Positions 1-10,499 of a DNA stretch of 64,000 nucleotides are shown here, one piece after another. The position numbers and the translations under genes were made by a program. Under the pieces are notes generated by a model. It was not told where the DNA came from and did not search any database. It saw only the letters and a program-made list of their open reading frames with translations. Positions within the stretch are counted from its first letter, which is position 1. Every line of letters starts with the position of its first letter. Origin of the DNA: Marsupella aquatica (taxonomy: Eukaryota; Marchantiophyta); NCBI GenBank assembly GCA_973895155.1, contig OZ316899.1, positions 5,952,001-6,016,000 of the forward strand, written 5' to 3'.

Positions 1-968
1 GTATCTCTGATAGAACCCCATAAATCCTAAGAAGGCTCTAACCTGCCTTACATTGGATGGGCGCTCCCATTCTTTGATCTCCTTAAGCTTGTCTTGACTA
101 GGCGTAATCCCCTCTGGGGTAAAGGTATGGCCGAGGAATTGAATCTTGTTCATCGCAAACTCGCACTTACTAGGTTTAGCAAAGAGACGAGCCTTATGAA
201 GGCGAGAGAACACTTCTCTGAGCAACTGCTCATGGTCCTCCAATCTTTTCGAGTAGATTAGGATATCGTCAATAAAGACGACCACTCCTTGGTCCAACAA
301 GTCATGAAAGATGGTATTCATCATCTTCATGAACGTTGCGGTTGCATTACACAACCCGAACGGCATAACCAAAAATTTGTAGGATCCAAACCTTTGCGCA
401 TCACAGTCTTATACTTGTCTCCCTTAGCCATGCGGATTTAGTAATACCTAGACCGCAAGTTCACCTTTGAAAACTTCTTAGCCCCGGAGAGGCAATCCAA
501 GAGGTCAACCATATGAGGTAACAGGTACTTGTTCTTTATTGTCTGCTTATTGAGGGCCCGATAATCTGCCCACAATCTCAAAGTACCATCCTTTTTGGAC
601 ACAAACAGCGCGGGCGCCCCATAAGGACTCTTACTAGGACGAATGAACCCTTGGTCGATCAACTCTTCCAAGGTGTTCTTCAACATCATTCGTTTGTTCA
701 AGTTCAGATGATAAGGAGCTTTAGCCTGAGGAGCCGAACTTGGCTCCAACTCAACTTGATGATCCACTTCTCTCCACGGGGGTAAGCCTTTAGGTAGCTT
801 TTGCGAGAGTACGTCATTGAATTCCTCTAAAATTTCAGGAATTTGACCGCAATCGGGCCCGACCTTAGCTGACTTAACCTTTGGCTGCAAAGCAGCCTCC
901 TTAATTGGGTGGAGATGAAAGAAGAAACATTCATGTCCACCCTTGAAGTCAGTGGTGGACCTGGCCAC
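1..968 (-). pseudogene. Ty3/gypsy reverse transcriptase fragment (retroelement C)
   Basis: Read on the minus strand this is the linker, fingers and palm of a Ty3/gypsy reverse transcriptase, the enzyme that copies element RNA into DNA in cytoplasmic particles. Bases 968-438 give a proline-rich linker, 'VDHQVEL', then '[13 protein letters not shown]' and '[11 protein letters not shown]', typical of the finger region. A stop at about 438 and a frameshift near 375-400 break the frame. The palm resumes below and runs off the window edge, with the catalytic FIDD box intact at about 265-276. The upstream half of the same element (gag and protease) lies at 2388-3900, separated by an inserted repeat. 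The PP-R-DH-VEL style of the fingers resembles chromoviruses, but no integrase or chromodomain is in view, so the clade is inferred only. Domain identity is strong; function is lost. Confidence 0.85.
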
Positions 969-2387
969 CCAGCACCCTCACCAATCCGAGCACTTATGCC
1001 TAAGTGCCCCTAGTGCCCGAACGCCTCCACGAAATACCTTGAGCAAGTAAACTAGTGCCCCTTGCACCGCCAGCGGCCCCTCCCATACGAAGCCGCACTT
1101 GCTCTCTAACATGACCGCTACTCAACGATCCTCACTATCTACACAAGCAACCAAACACCTCGGTAAGTAACCCTTCAGGATCTAGAACTTGCCAAGTCTA
1201 GCATCCTAACTCAAGCTCAACAGACGTTGGTAAATAGGTCAGTGATAGGTCCTCCCGATGCCATAAGCCAGAACCAGAACCCACGCCCACTGTTCGTCCT
1301 AAACAGCTCCTTCCTTGGGTGCGGCCCGGGTTCCCCCTCGTACCTATCCATCACCAACTGACCGCCCTGACCTCAGGACATGCTCATGGCCCAAATAACA
1401 TAGCTTGTCCTAAAGCTTGTCCCAATACGTCGGGACCAGAATGGCCCCGACTCCCGAATCCAACCCACAATTTGCACTACTGATGGTCTAGGGGCCGAAC
1501 TCTCTTGGGGCTCCACCTCCATACCTACTTGGCATTGCCTCCCCAACGCAAGCTCCCTTGGGAGACAGAACGCGGCTTGGCTGCTGTTCGGCGGGATTTG
1601 GCAAGCGAGCGAGCTAACACCCGCAAACCCCAAGAACCCAAGGTACCTCCAGACCCAGTTGAGCTCAAGAGGGCGTAGTCCTCCTCAAGAACTTTCCAAT
1701 GCACCCAAGAAGTCTTCCAACAGACTTCCCGTTGGGAAGATATCCTCATTTCCGTTTGGCGGTTTCCCTTAGTGTCGCGACCGCCGCGGCTCACGACTTT
1801 GGCTCGCCCTTAGACCCCAGGGAGACACCACTCCCCTCATATATGCTTCTAGAGACCTGCAACCCCCGGACCAGATTTGGTCCCTAAACATTTGGCCACC
1901 AACCCGGATCCCATCGCGCATCATGGGTGCGCCACCAACTGGCAATGCCCATAACTTTCTTGATAGGTATCCGCAAGCGGAGTGCCTTAGCCCATTGTCA
2001 TCGGGTCGACCCAGTGCTCATGCCTAGGCCCTCAGGTCTGATCGCCGCTTGGGGCCCCTGACTGGCCTAACCCGGATCGGGCCACAACTTGCGCCCCAAG
2101 CGTCTGTTGCCAATGGCTTCAACTCCACTGGCCCTGGGCCCAAGAGGAGCTCACACTCAAGCCCTCAGAACTCAAAGTCCATCCGGAGGTCCGGATGACC
2201 ATCCTTGAGCCCGGCCCATTTCCCCTTGACCCAACCAAGTCCTTAGTGTGTGCCCCCAGCTTGGCTCCTTGCTTTGCTAGTGCCACGTCTCATTGCCCAC
2301 AAGTCTCTCCATGCTAAGTCCTCCCCGGATGGCCTATCCAGGCCTGGACCATAAGGGAGCTTGGCGTCGGAGTCAACGATGCCGGAG
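969..2387. repeat. Non-coding insertion splitting retroelement C; dispersed repeat copy 1
   Basis: No convincing ORF. It lies exactly between the protease half and the RT half of element C, so it is probably a later insertion. The core, about 1050-2095, is recognisably the same sequence as 16381-17420: both contain long near-identical runs such as the segments around 1175-1250 and 16495-16570, and around 1545-1620 and 16870-16945. Similarity by eye is roughly 80-90 percent with small indels. It could be a solo LTR or another non-coding element. I could not identify clean TG...CA ends or a target duplication. Confidence 0.6.
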
Positions 2388-3900
2388 CTAAGTGTTAAGG
2401 TAGTCGAGTTCCGCGACTAAGTCTTTCCACCATTGCTTTGTCAATACACACTGAGACAACCACGACACTTTACTTACTTTGAGACATCTTTCTTTATTGT
2501 CGTTAGTTTCATGTACAACAATGGGCTCACCGCCCTTATTGGGAGAATGGAGCACCTCATCCCCTGGTTTCAAGGTAACATTTGTGCTTTCTTAGATAAC
2601 CTACCGACAAAATCAAGTCTACGGCTAGAACGTAGAACATCTCTTGACTAACAAAATTTTGTTATTTGCCTATGACCTCTACTCAAAGTCTATGTACTAC
2701 TCTTGACACTATCCCTTTTGTGTCGTTGGCAAACTTGCACACTAACGGTTGTAGCAACTCTTGCACGTCCACCCCCAAGACGTGCCACCGCCTGCCAAGT
2801 TATGAAGCAGGCGGTCGCGCCCGTATCCACCAAAGCAACACCCAAATTACTGTTAGAAGTGACATTCACAAAAATCAACTTTTCAGGATCCCTTGTCTTA
2901 ACTCTAGGTATCTTCTCTCGCAACAACACCTTCTCTCCGGTAGTAACATCCCCTATAGGGACCTTGTCAGCTACTAAGGATTTGGTTAGAGCAATACTTA
3001 CCTTAATGCTCTTTTGCCCTCCATCTCCGCTCGGCTTGCCTCCCTTCAAGGTGCAGTCCTTACTTTGATGGCCCATGGCGCCACACATGTAGCACAAACA
3101 TTCAGCCCGCCTCTACTTCATGAGCGCCTACTTCTTTGCTTTCTGCGCCAATGAGGTTCCTTTCTTGAAGTTGCCGGCCTTCCAGTTTTGCTTTGCTTCT
3201 CCATTTTGGGGCAGGGGATCCAAACCACCGGCTCCTGCCCCCTCAGGTTGCTTACGCTTATTCCTGGGACCTTTCGCTTTCCCAGCTTCCCCCTCGGATC
3301 CCTTTCCACACACCTTCGCCAAGTGTGGCCGGTTATGCACCAACGTAGTGGCCTTGTCAAAGGCATCAGAAAGCGTTTTGAACTCTTGACGCTTTTCCTG
3401 TAACTTTTCCCTGAGCAACGGCGGGAGCTTCACTATAAAGTTGTGAAGTTGCGTATGTAGGGTCTCTTGCCCCGCCGGGATACACGCTAACTGGTTTTGG
3501 TAATAAGTGAGGAACTTTTGGATATCACCCCTTAAGCTCATTTTCGTTACACATTTTTGCGCTTGCCGCTCCGGGTACTTGGTGGTGACATGAGCACGGA
3601 GATCCTCAACCAGGTTTTCCCAAGTTAACGGCAAGGAGGAGTCCTCTTGCAACTTCTTCCACGACTTGTACCAAGTCAAGGCATAGTCCTTCAGGTAAGG
3701 AGCGGCTGTAGTAGCCCAAGTGGAATGCTCAATGCACGCTTGGAGATGAATATATCTCCATCGTGGAGAGCCAACTCAGGAACTTTTGTCCACTTTGCTC
3801 ATAGGCCCCGTCAGGTTGGGGGACGGTAGCTGGTTCACTTGGAACATACTCTCTCCAACTACCATTCCCCCCTTGGGACGCGTCGCACTCTGACTACCCA
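2388..3900 (-). pseudogene. Ty3/gypsy gag, zinc knuckle and protease fragment (retroelement C)
   Basis: On the minus strand, bases about 3900-3128 encode a capsid-type gag region: W-x-W rich helices, 'YQNQLACIPAG', then a basic tail rich in K and G. It packages element RNA into virus-like particles. A stop near 3128 separates it from 3097-2690, which starts with one CCHC zinc knuckle (CYMCGAMGHQSKDC) and then has a retropepsin with active-site motif 'LVDTGAT' near 2840. A further short piece, 2573-2388, may be the protease-RT linker. Stops and frame changes make it non-functional. The element continues in the RT fragment at 1-968 beyond the inserted repeat. The single knuckle and the D-T-G protease agree with a Ty3/gypsy element of a different lineage from elements A and B, which use D-G-G. 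Confidence 0.8.
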
Positions 3901-4330
3901 GACGGGTATAGCCACCAAGACAAGAAACAGGATAACAAGAATTCTGGTAGCATAATTTTTTTTGCTGTTATCAGGATTATGTTGTTGTTACCAGGAAAAG
4001 TTAGTCATTGGAACAGGATAATACTTCATTACTTCAAGCCAGATACATCTGAAAAAAAGCAATATGCATTGCGCTTCATTTACATTCTAGAGCATAGAAC
4101 CAACTAACACGGCAACAATTGTTGTCTGATGATAAGTGAGTCCGGAATCACCAACATACTTCTGGAAAATAGTGTCCCAAAAACCACAGACACACAAACA
4201 TTTACTAGTGAATGCCATGGGAAAAAACATTGACATGGTAGGTCCCACCATAAGTAACATAATATTATAGGCCAACAATAAGGCAGAAAACCACTAATGA
4301 AAACTCCGAACAATTTGAAAGACCACCAAA
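3901..4330. repeat. Inter-element stretch with degraded short inverted-repeat element (MITE) fragment
   Basis: No gene seen. Bases about 3917-4015 contain the runs 'GAAACAGGATAACAAG' and 'TTGTTACCAGGAAAAG', which resemble the ends of the short element at 37003-37329 and 60458-60792. I read it as a decayed copy. The rest, to 4330, has only short ORFs without recognisable content. Confidence 0.45.
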
Positions 4331-4335
4331 GATGG

Positions 4336-4354
4336 GCTAGCGCCTGGCGCTAGC
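4336..4354. repeat. 19-bp perfect palindrome GCTAGCGCCTGGCGCTAGC
   Basis: A perfect inverted repeat around the central T at 4345. It is the best copy of a motif, AGCGCC(A/T)GGCGCT, that recurs in this window at 4489-4501, 6316-6328 and 63160-63172, and with one or a few changes at 16010, 16129, 37153, 60439, 60900 and 63091. Most copies lie in or beside the Mutator-like elements and their short derivatives. A binding site for a dimeric protein is possible but is only inferred. Confidence 0.8.
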
Positions 4355-4488
4355 TAAAATGGAAACAACCAACACATTTAGAAAATGACATTGGATGAAT
4401 GCAGAATGTGGGAAACAAAAATTAAAAATATCATTTGTAGTTATAGGATTACAATGAAGTAAATGATAATAAGGAAGACTTCCATCCC

Positions 4489-4501
4489 AGCGCCAGGCGC
4501 T
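4489..4501. repeat. 13-bp palindrome AGCGCCAGGCGCT
   Basis: Second copy of the palindrome, 135 bases from the first and just beyond the C-terminal end of the MULE-1 coding remnant. Confidence 0.8.
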
Positions 4502-4559
4502 AACATAAAACTATACCGTTGTAATACGACAAAAACTAATATAACTGTTTCAAGTATAG

Positions 4560-7100
4560 GACAATATATCCTTCTCTATAAACCATGAGCATTCTCCCTC
4601 TCCAAGATCAGTCGGACTTCTCCAATTGTGAGAATTGGTTGGCTGGTCAAAGTAGATTCCTCAACGTCTAGTTTGAAAACAGTCTGGAAAACTCAATACA
4701 AATGTTTGCAAGGCATATATGGATGTTTGCGAGAATGTCGACGATAGAAATCCTCACAAGAACAAGTCAGGAAAATACAAATCTGCACAAAGTAACTATT
4801 TGACGTCCTTAGATTCTTATGTGTTTGTACTTTGAATTGCTTCCCCCATGAGTTCCCAATAGAAACATCCCACTGTCCCTGGACGGACATGGTCTCTTTT
4901 CTTGCAGATTCAATCCTCTTCATCTGACCATGGGTCAAGGTCGATCGAGGAACCGTGTTCTTTCCATTCCGACTCCGGAGACGAACAGTGGGTTCCAAAA
5001 GATTGACTCTTTCTGGAAATAAGTTTACGTTGATTTGAAGCTCGAAAAGTGATGGTGGAGGTAGAGGACCGTCTCTTCCTCGGGCTATAGGTATTCCCTG
5101 GTCAACAAGATACTTCATCTCAGCTTCCGAAACATTTGTTCCTTTTATAACAGGAAGAATATCAGGAAAGGAGGGTAGGTTCACTACACCATGGCGGGGA
5201 CGGCTCCGATAACATGTGTTGTTTGGGCAAAACCATATCATTTTGGCTATGGGTTCTCCCCTGAACATGCGTTGTCCTTTGACAACAATGCCGAGGACAC
5301 CGTTTGATGAGGGGAACCCAACTTTCTTCACTCTATTTCGACACTCATCTCTCTTGGAACTACCGCCAAATGACGCGTTGCACTGTGGACCGACCCCAAA
5401 TTTTGATGTCTGACGCAGATGCCATGAACCCTGCATGACTTATGTTTCAAGAACTGGAGATTGGAGCGATGTCTGCTGAAGTACAGTGGGAGCGCTTTGT
5501 GGGTATTGTGTTGAACGTGATTGATGTTGACCCTGCGGTGTACTAAAATCATCACATTTTGCATCCCTCGAATCATCACTTCCTGAGAGATTGACAACGG
5601 AAATGTCATCAGGTTTTTCTTCCGATACGGAAGCAAACATTGTGTGGTGCAGATTTTTACGCTTGAGTGATCTGGTATTCGGCGATGTGATAAGGACTTT
5701 ATCATGCCGGTGGGAGTCTTGTGGCGAGACAATCCCAGTTGCAGCTCCTTTCCTCTTGACAGACTTTGTTAGAACATCTCTGTTGAGAGGAACGCTTCTC
5801 TCCAAGTCAAACTCAACTGCATTGGAGAGGAGCATGTTCATCGCATCCTCGAACAGCTTTGGGGAACCTGCCTGGTCAGCTAAACGGAAAGCCAGTTCTC
5901 ATATTGCCTCTTTCTCTACTCAATCCTTTCCGATATGCGGTATATGCTGCAACCTGAGATATAGCTCGATTCTGATCCATTTCACATGCCTCGGAGAGCC
6001 CAACTTTTTTTTTCATTACCCATGCTTTCATTCCTGCATGAACAGACTCTGATCCGGTACAGTTAGGAATCCTAGCGCCTTCTTCAGCACTTTTGTCCTG
6101 GAATGACAAAGCATAAACACTAGTAAGAATCCGCAAAACATTTCGACAAAACCATCAATATTATTGTGTAATCACATGTTTATGAAAATAAACAGGTCAA
6201 CATTTGAGAATCAATTACATTATTTGGATTCTTTGGATGGAATGTTGAGGAATGTCATCTGAAAAATGTCCTTTGTAAATGTACTTCTACAAAGGAATCT
6301 GACTTGCATATTACTAGCGCCAGGCGCTATTACTCACCAAGCAAATAAAATTTCCCCATTGCCTCCAACGCACGACCCACCACAATATCCAACTCTGAAG
6401 CATTCAGAGCTTTCCAGGTAAGCAGTTACCCAACTGCCACCATAGGTCAATCTCTCTTGAAAGTCGGTAAGCCTCTACAAATGTTGGTGCGTTCCGTAAT
6501 TTATCCCATAGCATTCGATGTTCCGCCCGCTTCTCTTCCAACACCCCTTCAACAGAATGGCGATGAAAAGCTTGGTAAAAATGAAAAGCATCCGTCCTCT
6601 CCCGTTCAAGGTTTGGGTGCCCTCCAAAAAAAACATTCCGGACTGCTAACCATCTGGCTTGGGCATTGTCTGCCATGAAGCCATGAATGTTGGATTATCT
6701 AACCCATTCTCTTTGGAAACCTCAATCATTAATCTCCAAGCCTTCTCGAACGACGCCGTGTCCTCAGCTTTTAGCTTGCAAGTAAATATTGTACACAATG
6801 CGCGGTAATTGTGATCGTAAACGTGTGCGCTGAAAGTCACCCAATCCTTGGTCATTCATTTCATGACATCGAAGCTTACCCAAGCACCTTCAAGCATCCC
6901 TCCAGGTTGCATTTGCCGCAAAAGATCCACCCCAAACCCATGGCCTTTGGAAGTCATCTTAAATATGTGAGGTCTGTCTTCTTGAGATCCTTGACCTAGA
7001 AGGATGTACCTTTGTAGAAAAGGCATGTTGATATTCTTTTGATATCGAACAAGAAAATCCAACTCTCCACGGCCTTTCTGGTCCTGCCTAACACTCCTCC
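4560..7100 (-). pseudogene. Mutator-like transposase remnant with SWIM finger (MULE-1)
   Basis: Several minus-strand exon-like ORFs line up in order with the plus-strand copy at 62280-63989, so they are one gene. From 7100 down: 'DFLVRYQKN', then a DDE-type core with 'GAWVSFDVMK' (first D, about 6860-6880), 'HVYDHNYRALC', 'MADNAQA' (second D, about 6660) and 'REIDLWW' (candidate E, about 6440). A non-coding gap of about 250 bases containing the palindrome at 6316 follows and is probably an intron. Next come the 'DQNRAISQVAAYTAY' module (5876-6136), a linker (5440-5841) and a C-terminal part (4693-5436) ending in CSC...PCKH, a SWIM-type zinc finger found at this place in plant Mutator transposases. 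Stops and frameshifts occur at several junctions (for example 6855, 5876, 5440). The MULE assignment rests on the DDE-plus-SWIM layout; another DDE superfamily is possible. Confidence 0.7.
6316..6328. repeat. 13-bp palindrome AGCGCCAGGCGCT in a MULE-1 intron
   Basis: Lies in the non-coding gap between the DDE core and the following exon of MULE-1. The plus-strand relative MULE-2 has the same palindrome at 63160-63172 in the matching gap, which suggests it is part of the element. Confidence 0.75.
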
Positions 7101-7813
7101 AAGTTTGCCAGGTAGGCCCTTACCTTCTTCCTATCATGGTACCGTGCTTGAGACATTGAATTGGAAATTTTATCTGCAAGCCACTGTTCATCAATCTTTG
7201 CTCCATTTCGAAATGAATCTTTGATTTGACTCATTACTTTCCTCTGGTCTGCCTTGCTGAGTTTCCCCCACTCAACTCCTCGTGCAAAATTGGAGCGCAC
7301 CATAAGCCTGATAGTGCTCTTTGCCCCGGTGTAGGCCAGTTCAGTAGGAATGCCTTCAATCAAGGCAATCATAGGCAGCTTCTTCATCTCTTCCTCCTTC
7401 TTTCGCTGCTCCTCCCGCTGTGCTCTTATCTCATCTCGTTCCTCTCTCCTCCTCTTCTTTTCTAGGGCAGCAGGTGAGACTACTCCTGCCTTGGCCCTCT
7501 CCTCCTTCTTACGCTTCTTCTCTCTTGCCTTCTGTTGAGCTGCACTCCTTTGCTCCTCCTACCTTGCAATGTTCCCTGCAGCTACTCTCATTTGCAAGGC
7601 TTGCCCTAGGATTGCACTCAAAGAAGCAATCCCTGCTGGTGTAGTCAAATCTAAGCGGCTCAACTGTGCTACATTGAGGTGCTCAGCCATCAAATCGGTC
7701 CATCGATTCCTCTCCTGCTCCCCATTGCCTTCATTCCCATTGCCACTATCACTCACCCCTGCCCCAACACCTCCATTTGCTCCACTGGAATCCATAGCTA
7801 AGCCACCCCCCAA
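7088..7813 (-). pseudogene. N-terminal region joined to MULE-1, plant transposase-like (low-complexity start)
   Basis: The minus-strand ORF from 7813 starts with a glycine/serine/asparagine-rich stretch, then 'WTDLMAEHLNVAQLSRLD'. A charged E/R/K-rich stretch (about 7560-7390, frame broken) and 'MSQIKDSFRNGAKIDEQW ... MSQARYHDRKKVRAYL' (7387-7088) follow. The last part looks like DNA-binding or transposase-associated regions of plant transposon proteins. This N-terminus is not like the N-terminus of MULE-2 (61130-62253), although the two elements match from about 7095 (62345 in MULE-2) onwards. It may be a genuine alternative N-terminal domain or a separate gene fused by rearrangement. No specific function can be given. 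Confidence 0.45.
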
Positions 7814-7919
7814 GCGCGCGCGAGCTCCCTTCTCCCTCCCTGCGCTTGAAATTTGTCAAATGCCGTTGAGTACGCCGCGGCCGAGTGCTAAAGTACAAGC
7901 GGGAAAGACTTGCAAAGCA

Positions 7920-8130
7920 ACCCGTTTCGCAATTTGCGATCCTTCTCATTTCGCATGTAGTTTCTCAATTTTGCGAAACCATTGCGACGTGAAAGGTTCG
8001 CAACACCTTCGCTCTCTCGCAGAAATGCTCTCGGACTCTGTTTTTCTGAAGGTCGTGCGAAAGCATATGCTTCGCAAAATCCAATTCTAATTTGTGATGG
8101 TATTTGCGAAGGAAGTGGCTTCGCAAGACA
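7920..8130. repeat. Left subterminal motif array of CACTA-1
   Basis: About ten copies of the heptamer TTCGCAA or its complement TTGCGAA, some degenerate, in both orientations, for example near 7923, 7974, 7998, 8071, 8104 and 8120. In CACTA elements such subterminal repeats are binding sites for the element-encoded DNA-binding protein. A matching array lies at 14445-14870, and another at the right end of CACTA-2. Confidence 0.75.
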
Positions 8131-8192
8131 TTGGCAACTCGTCGTGGGGGGAATGTTGGTTTCATTTGAAAGGGTTTTTTTCAAAGGTAAAG

Positions 8193-8272
8193 TGGACCCC
8201 TCTATACTCATATTTGGAATGCTTTTTGGCCATGGACCCCTCTATACTCATATTTGGAATGCTTTTCGGCCA
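8193..8272. repeat. Tandem duplication, two 40-bp units
   Basis: Units 8193-8232 and 8233-8272 differ by one base (TTTTTGG versus TTTTCGG). Each starts TGGACCCCTCTATACTCAT. It lies between the subterminal array and the first exon of the SET-domain gene, so it might belong to the promoter region of CACTA-1. No TATA box could be assigned with confidence. Confidence 0.9.
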
Positions 8273-9150
8273 TGTTTTGGGTGTTAGATAATACTTGAAG
8301 GCAGGTTTGAAGGGTTACTTACTCGGTTACTTAGGCAGATTTCAGGTTAATGGGTTATGTATGGTGTCGGTTTAGGCTAAGGTTTGGGTTTACATTAGTT
8401 TAGAAGAAATAAAAAAGGTGTGGGATTTGGTTTACAAGAAATAAGTAAGGTTTGGGTTTAGGGTTTTAGGGTTTGGGGTTTTTAAATAGAAAGGTCTCTA
8501 GGGTTGAAGAAAGGTTTGGTTTTATGTGTAAGTCAGATTTAGGTTTAATAGGTAGGATGCGGTTTGGGGTTGAAGGTTTGGATAAGACAAAGCAAGGTTT
8601 CATGAGATTTATATTGCAGCCTTTTGGGTTTAAGAGAGGTTCATTGGATTTATGAATCAAAAAGGGATTGGCATGGGTTTTGCTAACAAAGGAGGGGAAT
8701 ATATGATAGCTTGCAGGGTGCGGCACTTTTTGATGATTTGATACTAATGCATATGCATTGTGAGAGCCCGGGCATCTGAAAGGTAAACATTGCATGACCG
8801 GCTCAAGTGTTCCTTTCATGTACTTAACACTTTTGGTTGCCACTATGTATAAAGGGGACATGTATATAGGGTTTTTTGTTCTTGTCTGGTCCAGATTATT
8901 GTGCTTACATATACATGGAATGCTTGCAGCTTTTCCCTCATACTTTCAGATTGGGTTCATTAATTATCTTAGAGCCACAAGACCTATTGGCACTGCTGAG
9001 CCCGGGTCTCATAAAGGTACCTTTTACATTGCTATGGTCATTTTGGTTTGGGTTTCTTGTCATCATTATTTGGGAACTTTGATTTATATCATTTTGTGGT
9101 ATGTTTTGGTCATAACATGCCCATTTTAATTATATCTTGTTACAGGGGAT
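8273..9150. other. Upstream region of the CACTA-1 genes, no supported gene
   Basis: Short ORFs only, none with recognisable content. Bases about 8444-8482 hold a G/T-rich run with degenerate TTTAGGG-like units. That is the plant telomere motif, but there are too few and too irregular copies to call a telomeric tract. Two similar GAGCCCGGG...GGTA segments (8762-8786 and 8999-9021) could be donor-like splice contexts of non-coding leader exons; this is a guess. Confidence 0.4.
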
Positions 9151-10302
9151 ATGTCTTCATCTTCTGAAATCTCCACCACAGACTCGTCCTCCTCTGATGA
9201 AGATACACCACCTCCACCTCAACATCACACGACCGCACCTCCTCCTCGCGGTCCACCCCGTCAACTTTGTGAATGTTCCAGATGTGTGGGTCAGGTTTCC
9301 CAAAAATCTTACATATGTGCCCAACATATTGAGAGATATGGGCGTTGTGGACGTCATACGGCAGGGGCTTCTTCATCTCATATGGTAAGTGTTATGCCTT
9401 AGTTTTCCTACCCTATTCCCATTACTCAATGGTTGAAGGTTTTTAATTTCACACCTACTTTTGTTTGTTTTGGTTTCGGTGGAATAGGTATCCAATAGGC
9501 CTAGATCTGCGGCACAAGCACCCTATGTCCCATCACAAGGTGTTCTAGATGCTATAGGCAATGCATTCTCACAAGCCTTGGGTCTAGCGGCAAGGCCTAC
9601 CAGTCCTAGGGAAGTTGGGGTTGAGGCTATTGTCCCAAGAGGGAGAAAGCGTTCCAAGAGGCGGGCCCGAGGGGATACTGATTTGTACAAGGCAGTGGTT
9701 ATGGGTAGGTGGGGTGATTGTGAGTTCACTGGCAGATGTGTCCCTATCATCAAGGACTGGGATCCTGAGACTCTTGGTTTGCCACAACAGCTTTCCTATG
9801 GTGAGGAGGTAGAGGTTTGGGGTAGACGTTGGGTTATCAAACCTTCCACACTTGGGGTAGACATGGCTATGGAGTTTTTGCCTGTGAGGACATCATTGTG
9901 GACGCCGAGAGTGGTAGAGGTGGACGCGGCCGAGAGGGGCCTACTTTGTTTCCTTATGGTGGACCCATCTACAAGAGAAGACATTGGAACATGATCCTTG
10001 CACAACACCCTGAGTGGAAAACTTATGCATTGGACATGGATACTTTTGATGGAAACACTAGAAGGTATAGTGAGCAGCGTGTCATAGATGGGGACCCCAT
10101 ACGGACTGGGAATATTGCTGGTTTCATAAACAGTACCGTGGGGACTCGCCCTAAGCGTAGGCAAAATTGTGAGTGGGTCTTCATTGAGGGTCCTCCGCCA
10201 ACACCTTATGGCCAGACATATCATCATGACCATTGCCTAGTTGTAGCGATGAGGACCATTAACTCAGGGGATGAGTTATTTACTCACTATGAGTGGGATT
10301 AG
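9151..10302 (+). pseudogene. Transposon-borne SET-domain protein (putative protein lysine methyltransferase)
   Basis: SET domains transfer a methyl group from S-adenosylmethionine to lysine, usually on histones. Exon 1 (9151-9384, ATG, 78 codons) is serine/proline rich and then has a cysteine/histidine cluster, 'CECSRC...ICAQHIERYG', perhaps zinc-binding. A phase-0 GT-AG intron (9385-9487) follows. Exon 2 (9488-10302) starts 'VSNRPRS', has a basic stretch 'RGRKRSKRRARGD' (likely nuclear signal) near 9640-9675, then the SET domain: 'GRHGYGVFACEDI' (about 9860-9898), 'GNIAGFINSTVG' plus a following 'NCEWVF' (about 10108-10185), and the C-terminal 'GDELFTHYEWD' (about 10269-10299) with the catalytic-type tyrosine before the TAG at 10300. 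The upstream frame and the SET frame differ by one; the shift falls near 9854-9870, so this copy is disabled unless a tiny intron exists there. It sits in CACTA-1 just upstream of tnp2, on the same strand. Confidence 0.75.
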
Positions 10303-10499
10303 GGTTAAGTTAAGGGTCATAGGTGGTATGTTGCATATCAAATGACACTACATATGGCCTTTGGCCATGTTTTGTATTTGCACCACAACCAATATTATTT
10401 CATTTTTGCACACCCCTAGCCCATTTTTGTGTGTGTTCTCTTTGCAATATAACTTTCAATTGTTTGCTTTGTTTTTAGAATGTGCGACCCTCTCCAAAT

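Noticed and set aside
969-2387. Solo LTR with CTAAG target duplication (near 999 and 2387)
   Set aside because: One side would lack a CA end; the matching pentamer is likely chance.
8444-8482. Telomere-like TTTAGGG units
   Set aside because: Only a few irregular units in generally G/T-rich sequence; not a telomere or a convincing interstitial tract.
8473-9129. ORFs of 60-111 codons upstream of the SET gene
   Set aside because: Hydrophobic or low-complexity translations without motifs, in T-rich DNA; more likely leader or intron sequence.
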